From positions 1 through 64,000 of the forward strand of contig NZ_JADEWI010000012.1 of the NCBI RefSeq assembly GCF_015207705.1: a stretch of DNA of 64,000 bases, in the 5' to 3' direction. The stretch comes from Nostoc sp. LEGE 06077 (GTDB lineage Bacteria; Cyanobacteriota; Cyanobacteriia; Cyanobacteriales; Nostocaceae). The notes below the pieces were generated by a model. That model was not told where the DNA came from. It saw only the letters and a program-made list of their open reading frames with translations, and did not search any database. Of this stretch, positions 26,710 through 35,464 are shown in pieces; position 1 is the stretch's first letter; every line of letters begins with the position of its first letter. The position numbers and the translations under genes are program-made.

Positions 26710-28107
26710 ATGAATGAAATTGATTTAGCGTTTACTCCAGCAGTGGAGTTAGCGCGATTAATCCGCCATCGGGAAGTGTCGCCCCTGGAGTTGGTGGAAA
26801 TATATTTACAAAGAATTGAACGGTTGAACCCCCAATTGGGAAGTTATTTTACGGTAACGGCAGAACTCGCGATCGCAGATGCCCAAGCAAAAACCGAAAT
26901 GTTGGTAACATCTACTGAACTACCACCTTTTTTTGGTGTGCCAATTTCCATTAAAGACCTCAACACCGTGGCTGGTGTCACCTGTACCTACGGCAATCCC
27001 GCATTGTTAAACAACATCCCTGATTATGATGACGGGGTGGTAACGCGGATTAAACAAGCCGGGTTCACTATTCTCGGTAAAACTGCCACCTCCGAAATCG
27101 GTTCATTTCCTTACACCGAACCAACAGGCTTTCCCCCAGCCAGAAATCCCTGGAATTTAGAATATACTCCCGGCGGTTCTAGTGGCGGTGCAGCCGCAGC
27201 CGTAGCCGCCGGATTATGTGCGATCGCTCAAGGTTCTGACGGTGGTGGTTCCATTCGTGGCCCAGCAGCTTGTTGTGGTTTGGTGGGGATTAAACCATCA
27301 CGGGGTAGAGTCACCAAAGCCCCTGTAGGCGATCGCTTGGGGGGAATTGCAGTGAATGGCCCGATCGCCCGGACTGTGGCTGATGCAGCGGCGATGTTAG
27401 ACGCAATCTCTGGTTACTTCACAGGTGATCCTTATTGGCTACCTGACCCAGAACCCTCATTTTTCGCCGCTACCCAAGCGCAAGTTTCTGGGTTACGCAT
27501 TGCCTTTAGTACGCAAATCAAGCCTTTGGGGGTGGCTGATGTCAATTGTCAACAAGGTGTATTGCAAACAGTCAAGTTATTGGCACAATTGGGGAACACC
27601 GTTGAAGAAAACTGCCCAGATTTTAGCGGCTTAGTCGAACCATTCCAAATAGTTTGGCAAGCTGGGGTAGCAGCATCAGGAATTCCCGCAGAAGCCTTGC
27701 AGCCTGTCAACCGTTGGTTATTAGCACGCACAGGTTCCGTGGCTGAATATCTCCGGGCTTTATCTCAATTGCAAATTGTCTCCCGGCAAATTGTGGCATT
27801 TTTTGACCATTTTGATGTGTTGGTATTGCCTGTGTATTTACATTCACCAATTCGGGTGGGAGAATGGGCGGCTTTGAGTCCAGAAGAAGCATTCCAAAAT
27901 ATTATGCGTTGGGTTGCCCCTTGTCCCGCTGCTAATGCTACTGGGCAACCAGCGATCGCCTTACCAGTGGGTTTTGATAGTCATGGTGTGCCAATCAGCG
28001 TGCAACTTGTGGGTAAACCTGCGGCAGAAGCGACTTTAATTAGTCTGGCAGCCCAAATAGAAGCAGCCAAACCTTGGATTCATCATCGCCCAGCCTTTGC
28101 CACGTAA
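26710..28107 (+). CDS. Amidase signature family enzyme
   Basis: A 465-residue amidase. Catalytic motifs: FGVPISIKDLNTV (Lys), GSDGGGSIRGPAACCG (cis-Ser), and PGGSSGGAAAAVAAG (nucleophile Ser). It is distinct from the AtzE-type enzyme at 19.2 kb: it has no small-subunit partner, and its SIRGPAACCG differs from NGSIRVPGALCG. Substrate not predictable. It has a good ribosome site (GGAGGG) and a Crp-type regulator starts 8 bp after its stop, so they are probably co-transcribed. Confidence 0.9.
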   Translation: MNEIDLAFTPAVELARLIRHREVSPLELVEIYLQRIERLNPQLGSYFTVTAELAIADAQAKTEMLVTSTELPPFFGVPISIKDLNTVAGVTCTYGNPALLNNIPDYDDGVVTRIKQAGFTILGKTATSEIGSFPYTEPTGFPPARNPWNLEYTPGGSSGGAAAAVAAGLCAIAQGSDGGGSIRGPAACCGLVGIKPSRGRVTKAPVGDRLGGIAVNGPIARTVADAAAMLDAISGYFTGDPYWLPDPEPSFFAATQAQVSGLRIAFSTQIKPLGVADVNCQQGVLQTVKLLAQLGNTVEENCPDFSGLVEPFQIVWQAGVAASGIPAEALQPVNRWLLARTGSVAEYLRALSQLQIVSRQIVAFFDHFDVLVLPVYLHSPIRVGEWAALSPEEAFQNIMRWVAPCPAANATGQPAIALPVGFDSHGVPISVQLVGKPAAEATLISLAAQIEAAKPWIHHRPAFAT

Positions 28108-28114
28108 TATTTTT

Positions 28115-28849
28115 ATGCAGGCATCAACTGCCCAACTAGCGCAAGTTAAAGTCTTTGGTGATTTGGCAACAGCAGATCAAGCTTGTTTGCAGCCTCACAC
28201 TCATGTACAACACTACACCAAAGGCGAAATTATTTTTCATGAAGGCGATCGCTTGCCAGCCAAATTATATGCTGTGATTGCTGGACTGATTCAAGCTACT
28301 AAAATCGCCACTACCGGCAAAGAAACAATTCTTCGCACTTTAGCAATTGGAGAAATCTTTGCTGCACCCGCTTTATTGGGTGACGGGATTTCTCCAGCCA
28401 CAGTGACGGCTGTATCTGATTGTGAAATTCTCACTGTCGAGCGAGATGCTTTATTGACAGTTATTCAGCAGCATCCCGAAATTGCCTTAAAGATGTTAAC
28501 AATTTTTAACAATCGAATACAGGAATTACATGAAACAGTCCACGGATTAGTTTCGGAAAGAGCAATTGTACGTTTGGTCAGGTTAATTCAATACTTTGCT
28601 GCGACATCAGGAACCGTATTAACTCCCCAAGGAGCCGTATTAAACGTTAAGTTATCTTACTATCACATGGCACGGAGTATCGGAATTACTTATGAAGAAT
28701 GTGTACGGCTGATAAAACGGCTGAAATTAGTCATTGCCTACAGCCGAGGCGGCAAGCTTACCATCCTTAATGGGGAGAAATTAGAAGCGATCGCCTCTGG
28801 CAGAATATTACCTAGAGAAATTGCCCAATCAAACAGCAAAGAGACATAA
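28115..28849 (+). CDS. Crp/Fnr-family transcriptional regulator
   Basis: About 244 residues: an N-terminal cyclic-nucleotide-binding-type beta-barrel (YTKGEIIFHEGDRLPAKLYAVIAGLI ... RTLAIGEIFAAPALLGD), a long dimerisation helix, and a C-terminal winged helix with SYYHMARSIGITYEECVRLIKRLK as the recognition region. The barrel lacks an obvious R-S cAMP-contact signature, so the effector is unknown. The ATG at 28115 is preferred over an upstream TTG that overlaps the amidase. It may control the adjacent amidase gene. Confidence 0.85.
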   Translation: MQASTAQLAQVKVFGDLATADQACLQPHTHVQHYTKGEIIFHEGDRLPAKLYAVIAGLIQATKIATTGKETILRTLAIGEIFAAPALLGDGISPATVTAVSDCEILTVERDALLTVIQQHPEIALKMLTIFNNRIQELHETVHGLVSERAIVRLVRLIQYFAATSGTVLTPQGAVLNVKLSYYHMARSIGITYEECVRLIKRLKLVIAYSRGGKLTILNGEKLEAIASGRILPREIAQSNSKET

Positions 28850-29188
28850 ATCTCGATTTTTCTCTTGTCCAATAATTTAATTGTTTCCCTCATCACAAGG
28901 GTTTTTACTAAGTATTTCTTCCTACTTTAGGGGTGGTTTTGAGTGCAACACACCCCCAAAAAACACAAAAAATCCTGAAATCCATATAAATTAACGGTTT
29001 CATATATCCACTTCAGGCTCCTACACCTTAGAATGATTCATTGAAAAGTCGAGTCTATGGGATGTGTAGCCGTTTTGAGTAAAAATACTCCCTAAGCACG
29101 ACTTTTGTAGTTCTGCAAACAGAGATTTTAGTAAAGATGCTACATGGTGCATCTAGAACAAATCTCAAGTAAATCTCAAGGAGTTGAT
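28850..29188. other. Upstream region of hup
   Basis: 339 bp between the regulator stop and the HU gene. It contains a weak hairpin (GGGGTG 28930-28935 / CACCCC 28951-28956) that could end the preceding transcript, then the long leader of the HU gene. No ORF. Confidence 0.45.
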
Positions 29189-29473
29189 ATGAACAAAGGC
29201 GAATTGGTTGATGCAGTAGCAGAAAAGGCTAGTGTTACTAAAAAACAAGCAGATGCTGTCTTAACCGCTGCTTTGGAAACAATTATTGAAGCGGTTTCCT
29301 CTGGCGATAAGGTAACACTGGTGGGTTTTGGTTCCTTTGAATCACGGGAACGTAAAGCCCGTGAAGGTCGTAACCCCAAAACCAATGAGAAAATGGAGAT
29401 TCCTGCAACTAAAGTGCCTGCTTTCTCTGCTGGTAAACTGTTTAGAGAAAGAGTTGCACCCCCAAAATCTTAG
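29189..29473 (+). CDS. hup: HU-family DNA-binding protein
   Basis: A 94-residue HU: MNKGELVDAVAEKASVTKK at the N-terminus, LVGFGSFESRERKAREGRNPKTNE in the arm region, and a C-terminal AFSAGKLFRERV. It is a nucleoid protein, essential for heterocyst development in Anabaena (HanA is the HU of strain 7120). The ATG at 29189 is preceded by AAGGAG at proper spacing; upstream in-frame codons are discarded. Length is normal. Confidence 0.95.
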   Translation: MNKGELVDAVAEKASVTKKQADAVLTAALETIIEAVSSGDKVTLVGFGSFESRERKAREGRNPKTNEKMEIPATKVPAFSAGKLFRERVAPPKS

Positions 29474-29499
29474 GTTTAGTTCACGGAATTTCTATTTTG

Positions 29500-30597
29500 A
29501 TGCAGCAACCAGCACACGGGGGAAATTTAGCCTGGGCAGCAGCACTGGCTGGCTGTCCCCGTGATGCTATTCTTGATTTTTCTGCAAGCATCAGTCCTCT
29601 AGGGCCACCGGATAGTGCGATCGCGGCGATTAAATCTCAAATTAGTAGTCTGAGGCACTATCCAGAACCAGAATATAGTGAACTGAGACTAGCTCTCAGT
29701 CACTTCCATCAATTACCGCCAGAGTGGATTTTGCCGGGTAACGGTTCAGCAGAATTATTAACTTTGGTAGGTAGGGAATTAGCCGCATTACCGGCAACAA
29801 TTTTGATGACTCCAGCCTTTGGTGATTACTACCGCACTCTCACGGCATACAACGCTAAAGTTCTGGAGTTACCTATTGATTTGAGTCATTTGTCAACAAA
29901 CAATGACGCGAGTTTGAGTGTTGGCAGGCAGCGCTTAGAATTTCGCGGACAAAGAACAAATGACAAAGGACTGTTGTTAAACAATCCCCACAACCCTACA
30001 GGAAAACTATTTTCACGGCAGGAGATTTTACCACTGTTAAAAGAGTTTGCCTTGGTAGTGGTGGATGAAGCGTTTATGGATTTTCTGCCACCGGAAGCCG
30101 AACAAAGCTTAATTCCATTAGTGCAGGAATATGAAAATTTAGTCGTGTTGCGATCGCTGACAAAATTTTACAGTCTGCCGGGACTGAGATTGGGATATGC
30201 GATCGCCAATCCCGATCGCTTATCACGGTGGCAATTGTGGCGTGATCCTTGGCCTGTGAATAATCTCGCTGCGGCCGCCGCCATTGCTGTCATTAGCGAT
30301 CGCAATTTTCAACAGCAAACTTGGCAATGGCTACCACCAACCCGAAACCAACTGTTTCAAGGTTTAGCAGCCATTCCGGGATTAAAACCTCACACCAGTG
30401 CTGCGAACTTTTTACTAGTGGCATCACAACAATCAAGTTCGCAGTTACAGCAACAATTACTCCAACACCATCAAATTTTAATTCGAGATTGCCTGAGCTT
30501 TAAAGAATTAGGCGATCGCTTTTTTCGCGTAGCTGTGCGTTCTGTGTCTGACAACCAACGCTTATTAACAGCGTTGCAAGCATTACTGAATAATTAG
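29500..30597 (+). CDS. CobD-like threonine-phosphate decarboxylase / class I aminotransferase
   Basis: A 365-residue PLP fold-type I enzyme starting MQQPAHGGNLAWAAALAGC. It has the HGGN N-terminus, LDFSASISPLGPP, PGNGSAELL, NNPHNPTGKLF, VVDEAFMDFLP and the PLP-lysine motif LRSLTKFYSLPGLRLGYAIA. HGGN plus DFSASISPLGPP is the CobC/CobD signature, giving L-threonine-phosphate decarboxylase for the aminopropanol arm of cobalamin. The segment SLSVGRQRLEFRGQRTNDKG before NNPHNPTG looks like a non-conserved insertion. It starts 26 bp after hup. Confidence 0.85.
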   Translation: MQQPAHGGNLAWAAALAGCPRDAILDFSASISPLGPPDSAIAAIKSQISSLRHYPEPEYSELRLALSHFHQLPPEWILPGNGSAELLTLVGRELAALPATILMTPAFGDYYRTLTAYNAKVLELPIDLSHLSTNNDASLSVGRQRLEFRGQRTNDKGLLLNNPHNPTGKLFSRQEILPLLKEFALVVVDEAFMDFLPPEAEQSLIPLVQEYENLVVLRSLTKFYSLPGLRLGYAIANPDRLSRWQLWRDPWPVNNLAAAAAIAVISDRNFQQQTWQWLPPTRNQLFQGLAAIPGLKPHTSAANFLLVASQQSSSQLQQQLLQHHQILIRDCLSFKELGDRFFRVAVRSVSDNQRLLTALQALLNN

Positions 30598-30614
30598 TAA
30601 TTCCTCACCTGCCC

Positions 30615-30648
30615 ATTGTAGAGACGAAATGATTAGCGTCTCTACAAT
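30615..30648. terminator. Hairpin between the CobD-like gene and the flavoprotein gene
   Basis: ATTGTAGAGACG (30615-30626) and CGTCTCTACAAT (30637-30648) form a perfect 12-bp stem with a 10-nt loop. The sequence is a widespread cyanobacterial dispersed repeat. It lies 17 bp after the stop and may end transcription. Confidence 0.7.
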
Positions 30649-30681
30649 TAACTAATAATAAATGACCATTGACTATAACTA

Positions 30682-32175
30682 ATGACCATTGATTATGATG
30701 TTGTAATTATTGGCGGCAGTCTTGCTGGACGCTATGCTGCTTTAGCTGCAACTAAATGGCACGCCAAAGTTGCCTTAGTTGAACCACAAATAAATTATGG
30801 ATTTATTTATCACCACACCCTCAGCGAGATTGCCAACCGTTTACAGTCTCTCAATGATGCAGATGGCTTTGGCATTCGTACCAACCATGCTGACATCGCC
30901 GAAAAATGCCACATATCTATCGCCTGGCAAGAGGCGATGTTATATGCCAACGGCGTTGCTGCCAATATTCAAGAACTAAATTCGCCAGCAACACTAGCCG
31001 CCCTAGGAGTTGATGTGATTTTCGGCCGGGGTGAATTTCAGCCTACCCCACATTTGGCATTTGCCATTTATGACAATGACGAAAAATCAGCGCACTCCCC
31101 AAATCATCAAGTCTTCCGCTTATTACGTGGACGCACCTATTTACTAGCCAGTGGTTCCCGTCCCGCAATTCCCAATATTGAAGGTTTACAAGCTACGGGT
31201 TACATTACCCTAGCCAATATTTGGCAGTCTCTGAAAAAACCCACACTACCCCAGAATTGGGTGATTATTGGCGGTGTTCCTCAAAGTCTGGAAATAGCCC
31301 AAACTTTAGTTCGTTTGGGTTGCACTGTCACCCTAGTAATTAAACATTCTCAGATTCTACCGAATATTGACCCAGAAATTGCTCAACTACTCCAGGCACA
31401 ATTAGAAGTTGATGGTGTACAAATTCTTACCCAAACTGCCGTTACTCAAGTCAAACAAATTGATGATAAAAAATGGCTACAAGCCGGAGATAAAGCAATT
31501 GAAACTGATGAAATTTTAGTAGCAACAGGACAACAACCTAATTTTGCATCTTTAAATTTAGCCGCAGCAGGAGTGAAATGGTATCAGCATCGCTTGGTAG
31601 TTAATGATAAATTGCAAACTACTAACAAACGTATTTATGCTTGCGGTGATGTGATTGGTGGTTATGACTTGACTAACATTGCTAATTATGAAGCGAGAAT
31701 TGCTCTAAATAATGCTTTATTTTTCCCTAGATTAGAAGTTAATTATCAACATATACCTTGGGGAATATTTACTAACCCGATGTTGGCGCAAGTCGGTTTG
31801 ACCGAGACGCAAACAAAACGAAAGTTTCGTGATGATGAATTTTTAGTTTTACGACAGTATTTTAAATCTTTAACAGCAGCACAAATTAACAGCGACACCA
31901 CAGGTATTTGTAAATTAATTGTGTTACGTAATGGCAAAATTTTAGGTGCAACTATCTTAGGTCAAAGTGCAGGAGAATTAATAAATTTAATTGCATTAGC
32001 CATCAACCAAAAAATTAAAATCAAAGATTTAGCTAACTTAGCGCCCATCTACCCCAATTTTTCCGAAATTATTACCCAAACTGCCCAAGAATATCAGCAA
32101 AGATTAAATAATCATCCAGACGTACAAGATAGATTAGAAGGCTTCTTTCATTTCCGCCGCAACTGGAATTTGTGA
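30682..32175 (+). CDS. FAD-dependent pyridine-nucleotide oxidoreductase lacking the redox disulfide
   Basis: A 497-residue protein of the dihydrolipoamide dehydrogenase/mercuric reductase group. It has an N-terminal dinucleotide motif DYDVVIIGGSLAGRYAALAA, a second nucleotide fold (WVIIGGVPQSLEIAQTLVRLG), FAD motif IYACGDVIGG, and a C-terminal dimerisation domain. In place of the usual GG-x-C-x-x-x-x-G-C segment it reads VEPQINYGFIYHHTLSEIANRL, with no Cys, so it cannot use the standard disulfide relay. It therefore more likely uses its flavin directly; the substrate is unknown. The first in-frame ATG is used. Confidence 0.85.
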   Translation: MTIDYDVVIIGGSLAGRYAALAATKWHAKVALVEPQINYGFIYHHTLSEIANRLQSLNDADGFGIRTNHADIAEKCHISIAWQEAMLYANGVAANIQELNSPATLAALGVDVIFGRGEFQPTPHLAFAIYDNDEKSAHSPNHQVFRLLRGRTYLLASGSRPAIPNIEGLQATGYITLANIWQSLKKPTLPQNWVIIGGVPQSLEIAQTLVRLGCTVTLVIKHSQILPNIDPEIAQLLQAQLEVDGVQILTQTAVTQVKQIDDKKWLQAGDKAIETDEILVATGQQPNFASLNLAAAGVKWYQHRLVVNDKLQTTNKRIYACGDVIGGYDLTNIANYEARIALNNALFFPRLEVNYQHIPWGIFTNPMLAQVGLTETQTKRKFRDDEFLVLRQYFKSLTAAQINSDTTGICKLIVLRNGKILGATILGQSAGELINLIALAINQKIKIKDLANLAPIYPNFSEIITQTAQEYQQRLNNHPDVQDRLEGFFHFRRNWNL

Positions 32176-32454
32176 ATTATACTCACCTACACCCTATAAC
32201 CTGTCACCTCTCACCTGTAACCTACTTATACAAAAACAAGCGTTACAAAAAATGTAACAGCTACAGCAATAACTCAGCAAATGAGTAAGATAACAAAAGA
32301 TTTTCCGCAATATTGCTGATGACAAATCACAAATTGTCATTAGCAGATGTCATGGCTGTTAGCTAGTACTGATATGGTCAAGCTAAAGCATTGCAATAGG
32401 AACTTACGCAGTGAGACGAAAAAATTTTGATGCGTAAGTCCTCGTATGAAACCC
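32176..32454. other. Intergenic region before the first cloverleaf repeat
   Basis: About 280 bp without a gene. It holds short (T)CACCT-type tandem units at about 32185-32225 and the hairpin ACTTACGCA / TGCGTAAGT (32402-32410 and 32431-32439), which belongs to a dispersed repeat also common in this group. Confidence 0.5.
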
Positions 32455-32584
32455 TATCCCGCCTTGAACTAAAGTTCCAGGCTAATAGCCAAAGTCCACT
32501 CAAGTGGACTGAAATTAACATCTGGTTGAGTCCTCTTCAGAGGACTTGCGCTATGAGACTCGGAATTGATTCCGAGGCGGGATA
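32455..32584 (+). repeat. Cloverleaf-like dispersed repeat, copy 1
   Basis: A 130-bp element closed by a perfect 9-bp pairing TATCCCGCC / GGCGGGATA. Inside it has hairpins GAAC-TAAA-GTTC, AGTCCAC-TCAA-GTGGACT, AGTCCTCT-TC-AGAGGACT and CTCGGAAT-TG-ATTCCGAG, plus a long-range pairing of CTAATAGC with GCTATGAG (one mismatch). A second copy in the same orientation lies at 35070-35198, on the other side of the CHAT gene. The two copies differ mainly in loops and one paired change. No ORF; probably a non-autonomous mobile element or structured RNA. Confidence 0.8.
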
Positions 32585-32677
32585 GATGCACTCAACCTAG
32601 ATTTGTATGTACACCATAGTCTCAAAGATGTCGGGTTTTGTTCTTCAAGCAAACCTACATCCAATATACAAAAAACT

Positions 32678-34975
32678 ATGAAAAATCCTTTTCCCCACTA
32701 TCTTTTTTTACCTTTATTGCTGAGTTCGCTGCTGTTGTCAGATACAGTCAGCGCCACATCAAAAACTCAAACGTTGCAGATAGCACAACAACCAACCCAA
32801 CCAGACGCAACCCGCACCGCAGCAAAACAAGCATTTAATGAAGGATTAGAGTTATACCAGCAAGGCACAGCCAAAAGCCTACAACAAGCACTTGAAAAAT
32901 TTCAAATTGCCTTACCCCTTTGGCAGAAATTAGGGGATAAATCTTATGAAGCTGTAACTCTAGTGGGAATTGGTCGAGTCTACTCAGATTTAGGAGAAAA
33001 GCAGCAAGCACTGTCATTTTATAACCAAGCTCTGCCCCTAATACGTGCAGTGGGCGATCGCGCGGGGGAAGCCACTACTCTCAATAACATTGCTTACATA
33101 GAACGAGGCAAAGGCAATTTGCAAACTGCGCTTACCCAAATTGCAGCAGCAGTCAAAATTGTTGAAGAACTACGCACCAAAATAGACAGCAAAGAATTGC
33201 GTACTTCTTATTTCGCCACAGTACAAGGCTATTACCAGTTTTACACCGACCTACTAATGCAGTTGCACAAAAAAGAACCAAGCAAAGGTTACGCCGTCCA
33301 AGCACTGCACATCAGCGAACGTTCCCGCGCTAGAGGTTTAGTTGAACTGCTAACCGAAGCCAATATTGATATCCGCAAAAATATTACCCCGGAATTAGCA
33401 GCCGAGGAAAAACGTCTACAACTGCTACGAGAAGCCAAAGAAAAACAACTATCACAATTTGCCAGTCAACCCCAACCAGCAGCAGAACTCATTGCCGCCA
33501 CTAAAAAAGAAATCGAAGACATCCTCAAACAACAGCAAGAACTCATAAACAAAATTCGGGCGACTAACCCAGAATATGCCGACTTGATATATCCCCAACC
33601 CCTCACCTTGCCACAAATTCAGCAACAACTCGACAAAGACACACTCTTATTGCAATACTCCATCGGTGAAGAACGCAGTTATCTGTGGGCTGTCACACCC
33701 AATTCTCTCAACAGCTACGAACTACCAGGGCGCGACAAAATTGCCCAAGCCGTCAAGAACTATAAAGAACCCCTATTATTTTGTCAAAACCGCGACTGTC
33801 AAAGCCTCTCTTCTAAGCAAGAAGCTAAATTCTTCCAAGCAGCAACCCAACTCAGTCAAATTATCCTCACACCTGTGGCTGATAAATTAGCTGATAAACG
33901 CTTAGTTATTGTTGCCGATGGCGCATTACAAGATATTCCCTTCGCCGCGTTAGTGGAACCCACATCAATATCTGCCAAGCAGAAAGAAAACTCTAACTTT
34001 TCACGGAATCAAAAAAACCCCTCTCCAAACCTCTCCCCTGCAAGGAGAGAGGCTTTAACAATTCCCCCTTCCCTACGAGGGAAGGGGGCTAGGGGGTTAG
34101 GTACAATGATTGCTTCCTCAGTTGAGTTGAAAATTCAAAAAGATTACCAACCCCTCATCCTCAAACATGAAATTGTCAATTTGCCCTCGATGACGGCTAT
34201 TGCTACCCATAGACAAAAACTGCGTCAACGCCAACCCACACCCAAAACCCTCGCTATTCTGGCTAACCCCGTCTTCAAACCCAATGATACAAGGGTGACA
34301 GGCAAACCAGAAGGAATTGTACCAGACACAGACATACGCGGTCAATTAGAACAGTCTGCCTTAAAACGAGCAGCACGAAGTCTCAACCGCAGCGAGTGGG
34401 ATGCGCTTCCTGGTACGCAGAAAGAAGCTGAGGAAATTTTGCCGCTAGTACCACCTGCAAGCCGCTTGTCTGCTTTTAATTTTGATGCTAACTACGACTG
34501 GGTAACGAATAAACAACTGGCACAATATCGCTACGTTCATTTTGCCACTCATGGCTTTGCTGACCCCACCAATCCAGAGTTATCAGGAATTGTGCTGTCT
34601 TTAGTTAACAAGCAAGGTCAATCTATTCCTGGTTATTTGCGCCTGAGTGATATTTTTAACCTGAATTTACCTGCTCAATTGGTGGTATTAAGTGCCTGTG
34701 AAACTGGACTGGGTAAAGATGTCCAAGGTGAAGGGTTGGTAGGGTTGACAAGGGGTTTAATGTATGCAGGTTCCGCCAGTGTAGCCTTGTCGTTGTGGCA
34801 AGTCAGTGATGAGGCGACACCAGAGCTAATGAAGGAGTTTTATCAACAAATGTTGCAAGGGAAAAAGTCACCGAATGCCGCTTTACGTGCGGCGCAAATA
34901 GCTATGTTGCAAAATCCCGATTGGCGTTATCCGTACTATTGGGGAGCTTTTACAGTTCAGGGTGAGTGGCGATGA
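32678..34975 (+). CDS. Secreted TPR-CHAT caspase-like protein
   Basis: 765 residues from the ATG at 32678, which opens a clear signal peptide (YLFLPLLLSSLLLSDTVSA); upstream in-frame codons fall in a repeat and are rejected. TPR-like helical repeats follow at about 50-170 (YEAVTLVGIGRVYSDLGEKQQALSFYNQAL as two units), then a coiled coil. The C-terminal CHAT protease domain has the dyad H625 (HFATHGF) and C674 (VLSACETGLG). Residues about 446-476 derive from an in-frame dispersed repeat. CHAT proteins are caspase-HetF-like cysteine peptidases; export to periplasm is inferred from the signal. A trypsin-like protease gene follows 490 bp downstream. Confidence 0.9.
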   Translation: MKNPFPHYLFLPLLLSSLLLSDTVSATSKTQTLQIAQQPTQPDATRTAAKQAFNEGLELYQQGTAKSLQQALEKFQIALPLWQKLGDKSYEAVTLVGIGRVYSDLGEKQQALSFYNQALPLIRAVGDRAGEATTLNNIAYIERGKGNLQTALTQIAAAVKIVEELRTKIDSKELRTSYFATVQGYYQFYTDLLMQLHKKEPSKGYAVQALHISERSRARGLVELLTEANIDIRKNITPELAAEEKRLQLLREAKEKQLSQFASQPQPAAELIAATKKEIEDILKQQQELINKIRATNPEYADLIYPQPLTLPQIQQQLDKDTLLLQYSIGEERSYLWAVTPNSLNSYELPGRDKIAQAVKNYKEPLLFCQNRDCQSLSSKQEAKFFQAATQLSQIILTPVADKLADKRLVIVADGALQDIPFAALVEPTSISAKQKENSNFSRNQKNPSPNLSPARREALTIPPSLRGKGARGLGTMIASSVELKIQKDYQPLILKHEIVNLPSMTAIATHRQKLRQRQPTPKTLAILANPVFKPNDTRVTGKPEGIVPDTDIRGQLEQSALKRAARSLNRSEWDALPGTQKEAEEILPLVPPASRLSAFNFDANYDWVTNKQLAQYRYVHFATHGFADPTNPELSGIVLSLVNKQGQSIPGYLRLSDIFNLNLPAQLVVLSACETGLGKDVQGEGLVGLTRGLMYAGSASVALSLWQVSDEATPELMKEFYQQMLQGKKSPNAALRAAQIAMLQNPDWRYPYYWGAFTVQGEWR
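34017..34102 (+). repeat. In-frame dispersed repeat inside the CHAT gene
   Basis: The 86-bp segment is the common cyanobacterial repeat made of CCCCTCTCCAAACCTCTCCC, CAAGGAGAGAGG and CCTTCCCTACGAGGGAAGGGGG-like arms that form two hairpins. It keeps the frame open and adds about 29 residues (NPSPNLSPARREAL ... GKGARGLG) between the coiled coil and the CHAT core. Confidence 0.8.
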
Positions 34976-35027
34976 GGAGGGTTGAAGGAGGCAGGAGTGG
35001 AAAGGCAGGAGGCAGAAGGCCGATGGG

Positions 35028-35243
35028 CTACCGTATACACACAAGTCAAAAATTTTCGTGTTCAACCACATCCCGCCTAGAACTAAAGTTCCAGGCTCAT
35101 AGCCAAAGTCCACCCTTTGTGGACTGGAATATATTTCTCGTTGAGTCATCTTTAGATGACTTGCGCTATGAGACTCGGAATTCATTCCGAGGCGAGACAG
35201 ATGCACTCAACGAACATTTCATTTATTTGTGTGTACACCGTAG
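35028..35243 (+). repeat. Cloverleaf-like dispersed repeat, copy 2, with outer inverted ends
   Basis: The core 35070-35198 matches copy 1 at 32455 over its whole length, with the same four hairpins. Here the long-range pair CTCATAGC / GCTATGAG is perfect. One hairpin reads AGTCATCT-TT-AGATGACT where copy 1 has AGTCCTCT-TC-AGAGGACT: both arms changed together. Outer ends CTACCGTATACACACAAGT (35028-35046) and ATTTGTGTGTACACCGTAG (35225-35243) pair at 16 of 19 positions, as in a MITE. CGATGGG occurs on both sides, a possible target duplication. Confidence 0.75.
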
Positions 35244-35464
35244 GGTCGATGGGAGGGATATTCAAACCCGCCTCTCATCGTTTGCGGAGCTTTCCCCCAG
35301 GGTAGTCCGCGTAGGTGGTCACTGAACTTGTCGAAGGGTCGAAGTGCGGACTTCGTTTATATAGCCGCAAATTCCACTCGTCGGGGCTGGGTGCAAGTTG
35401 TGAATTTAATCAGATTCTCATTGAGAAATGGTATTAGTGTTCATAAATAAAGGAGTTTGATGTC
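35244..35464. other. Repeat-rich leader of the trypsin-like protease gene
   Basis: About 220 bp without a gene. It contains further dispersed-repeat sequence (ACTGAACTTGTCGAAGG near 35322-35338 and nearby) and probably the promoter of the protease gene. AAGGAG precedes its ATG. Confidence 0.5.

Noticed and set aside
34966-35325. 119-residue frame after the CHAT gene
   Set aside because: It lies across the dispersed cloverleaf repeat, has no family features and is explained by repeat sequence.
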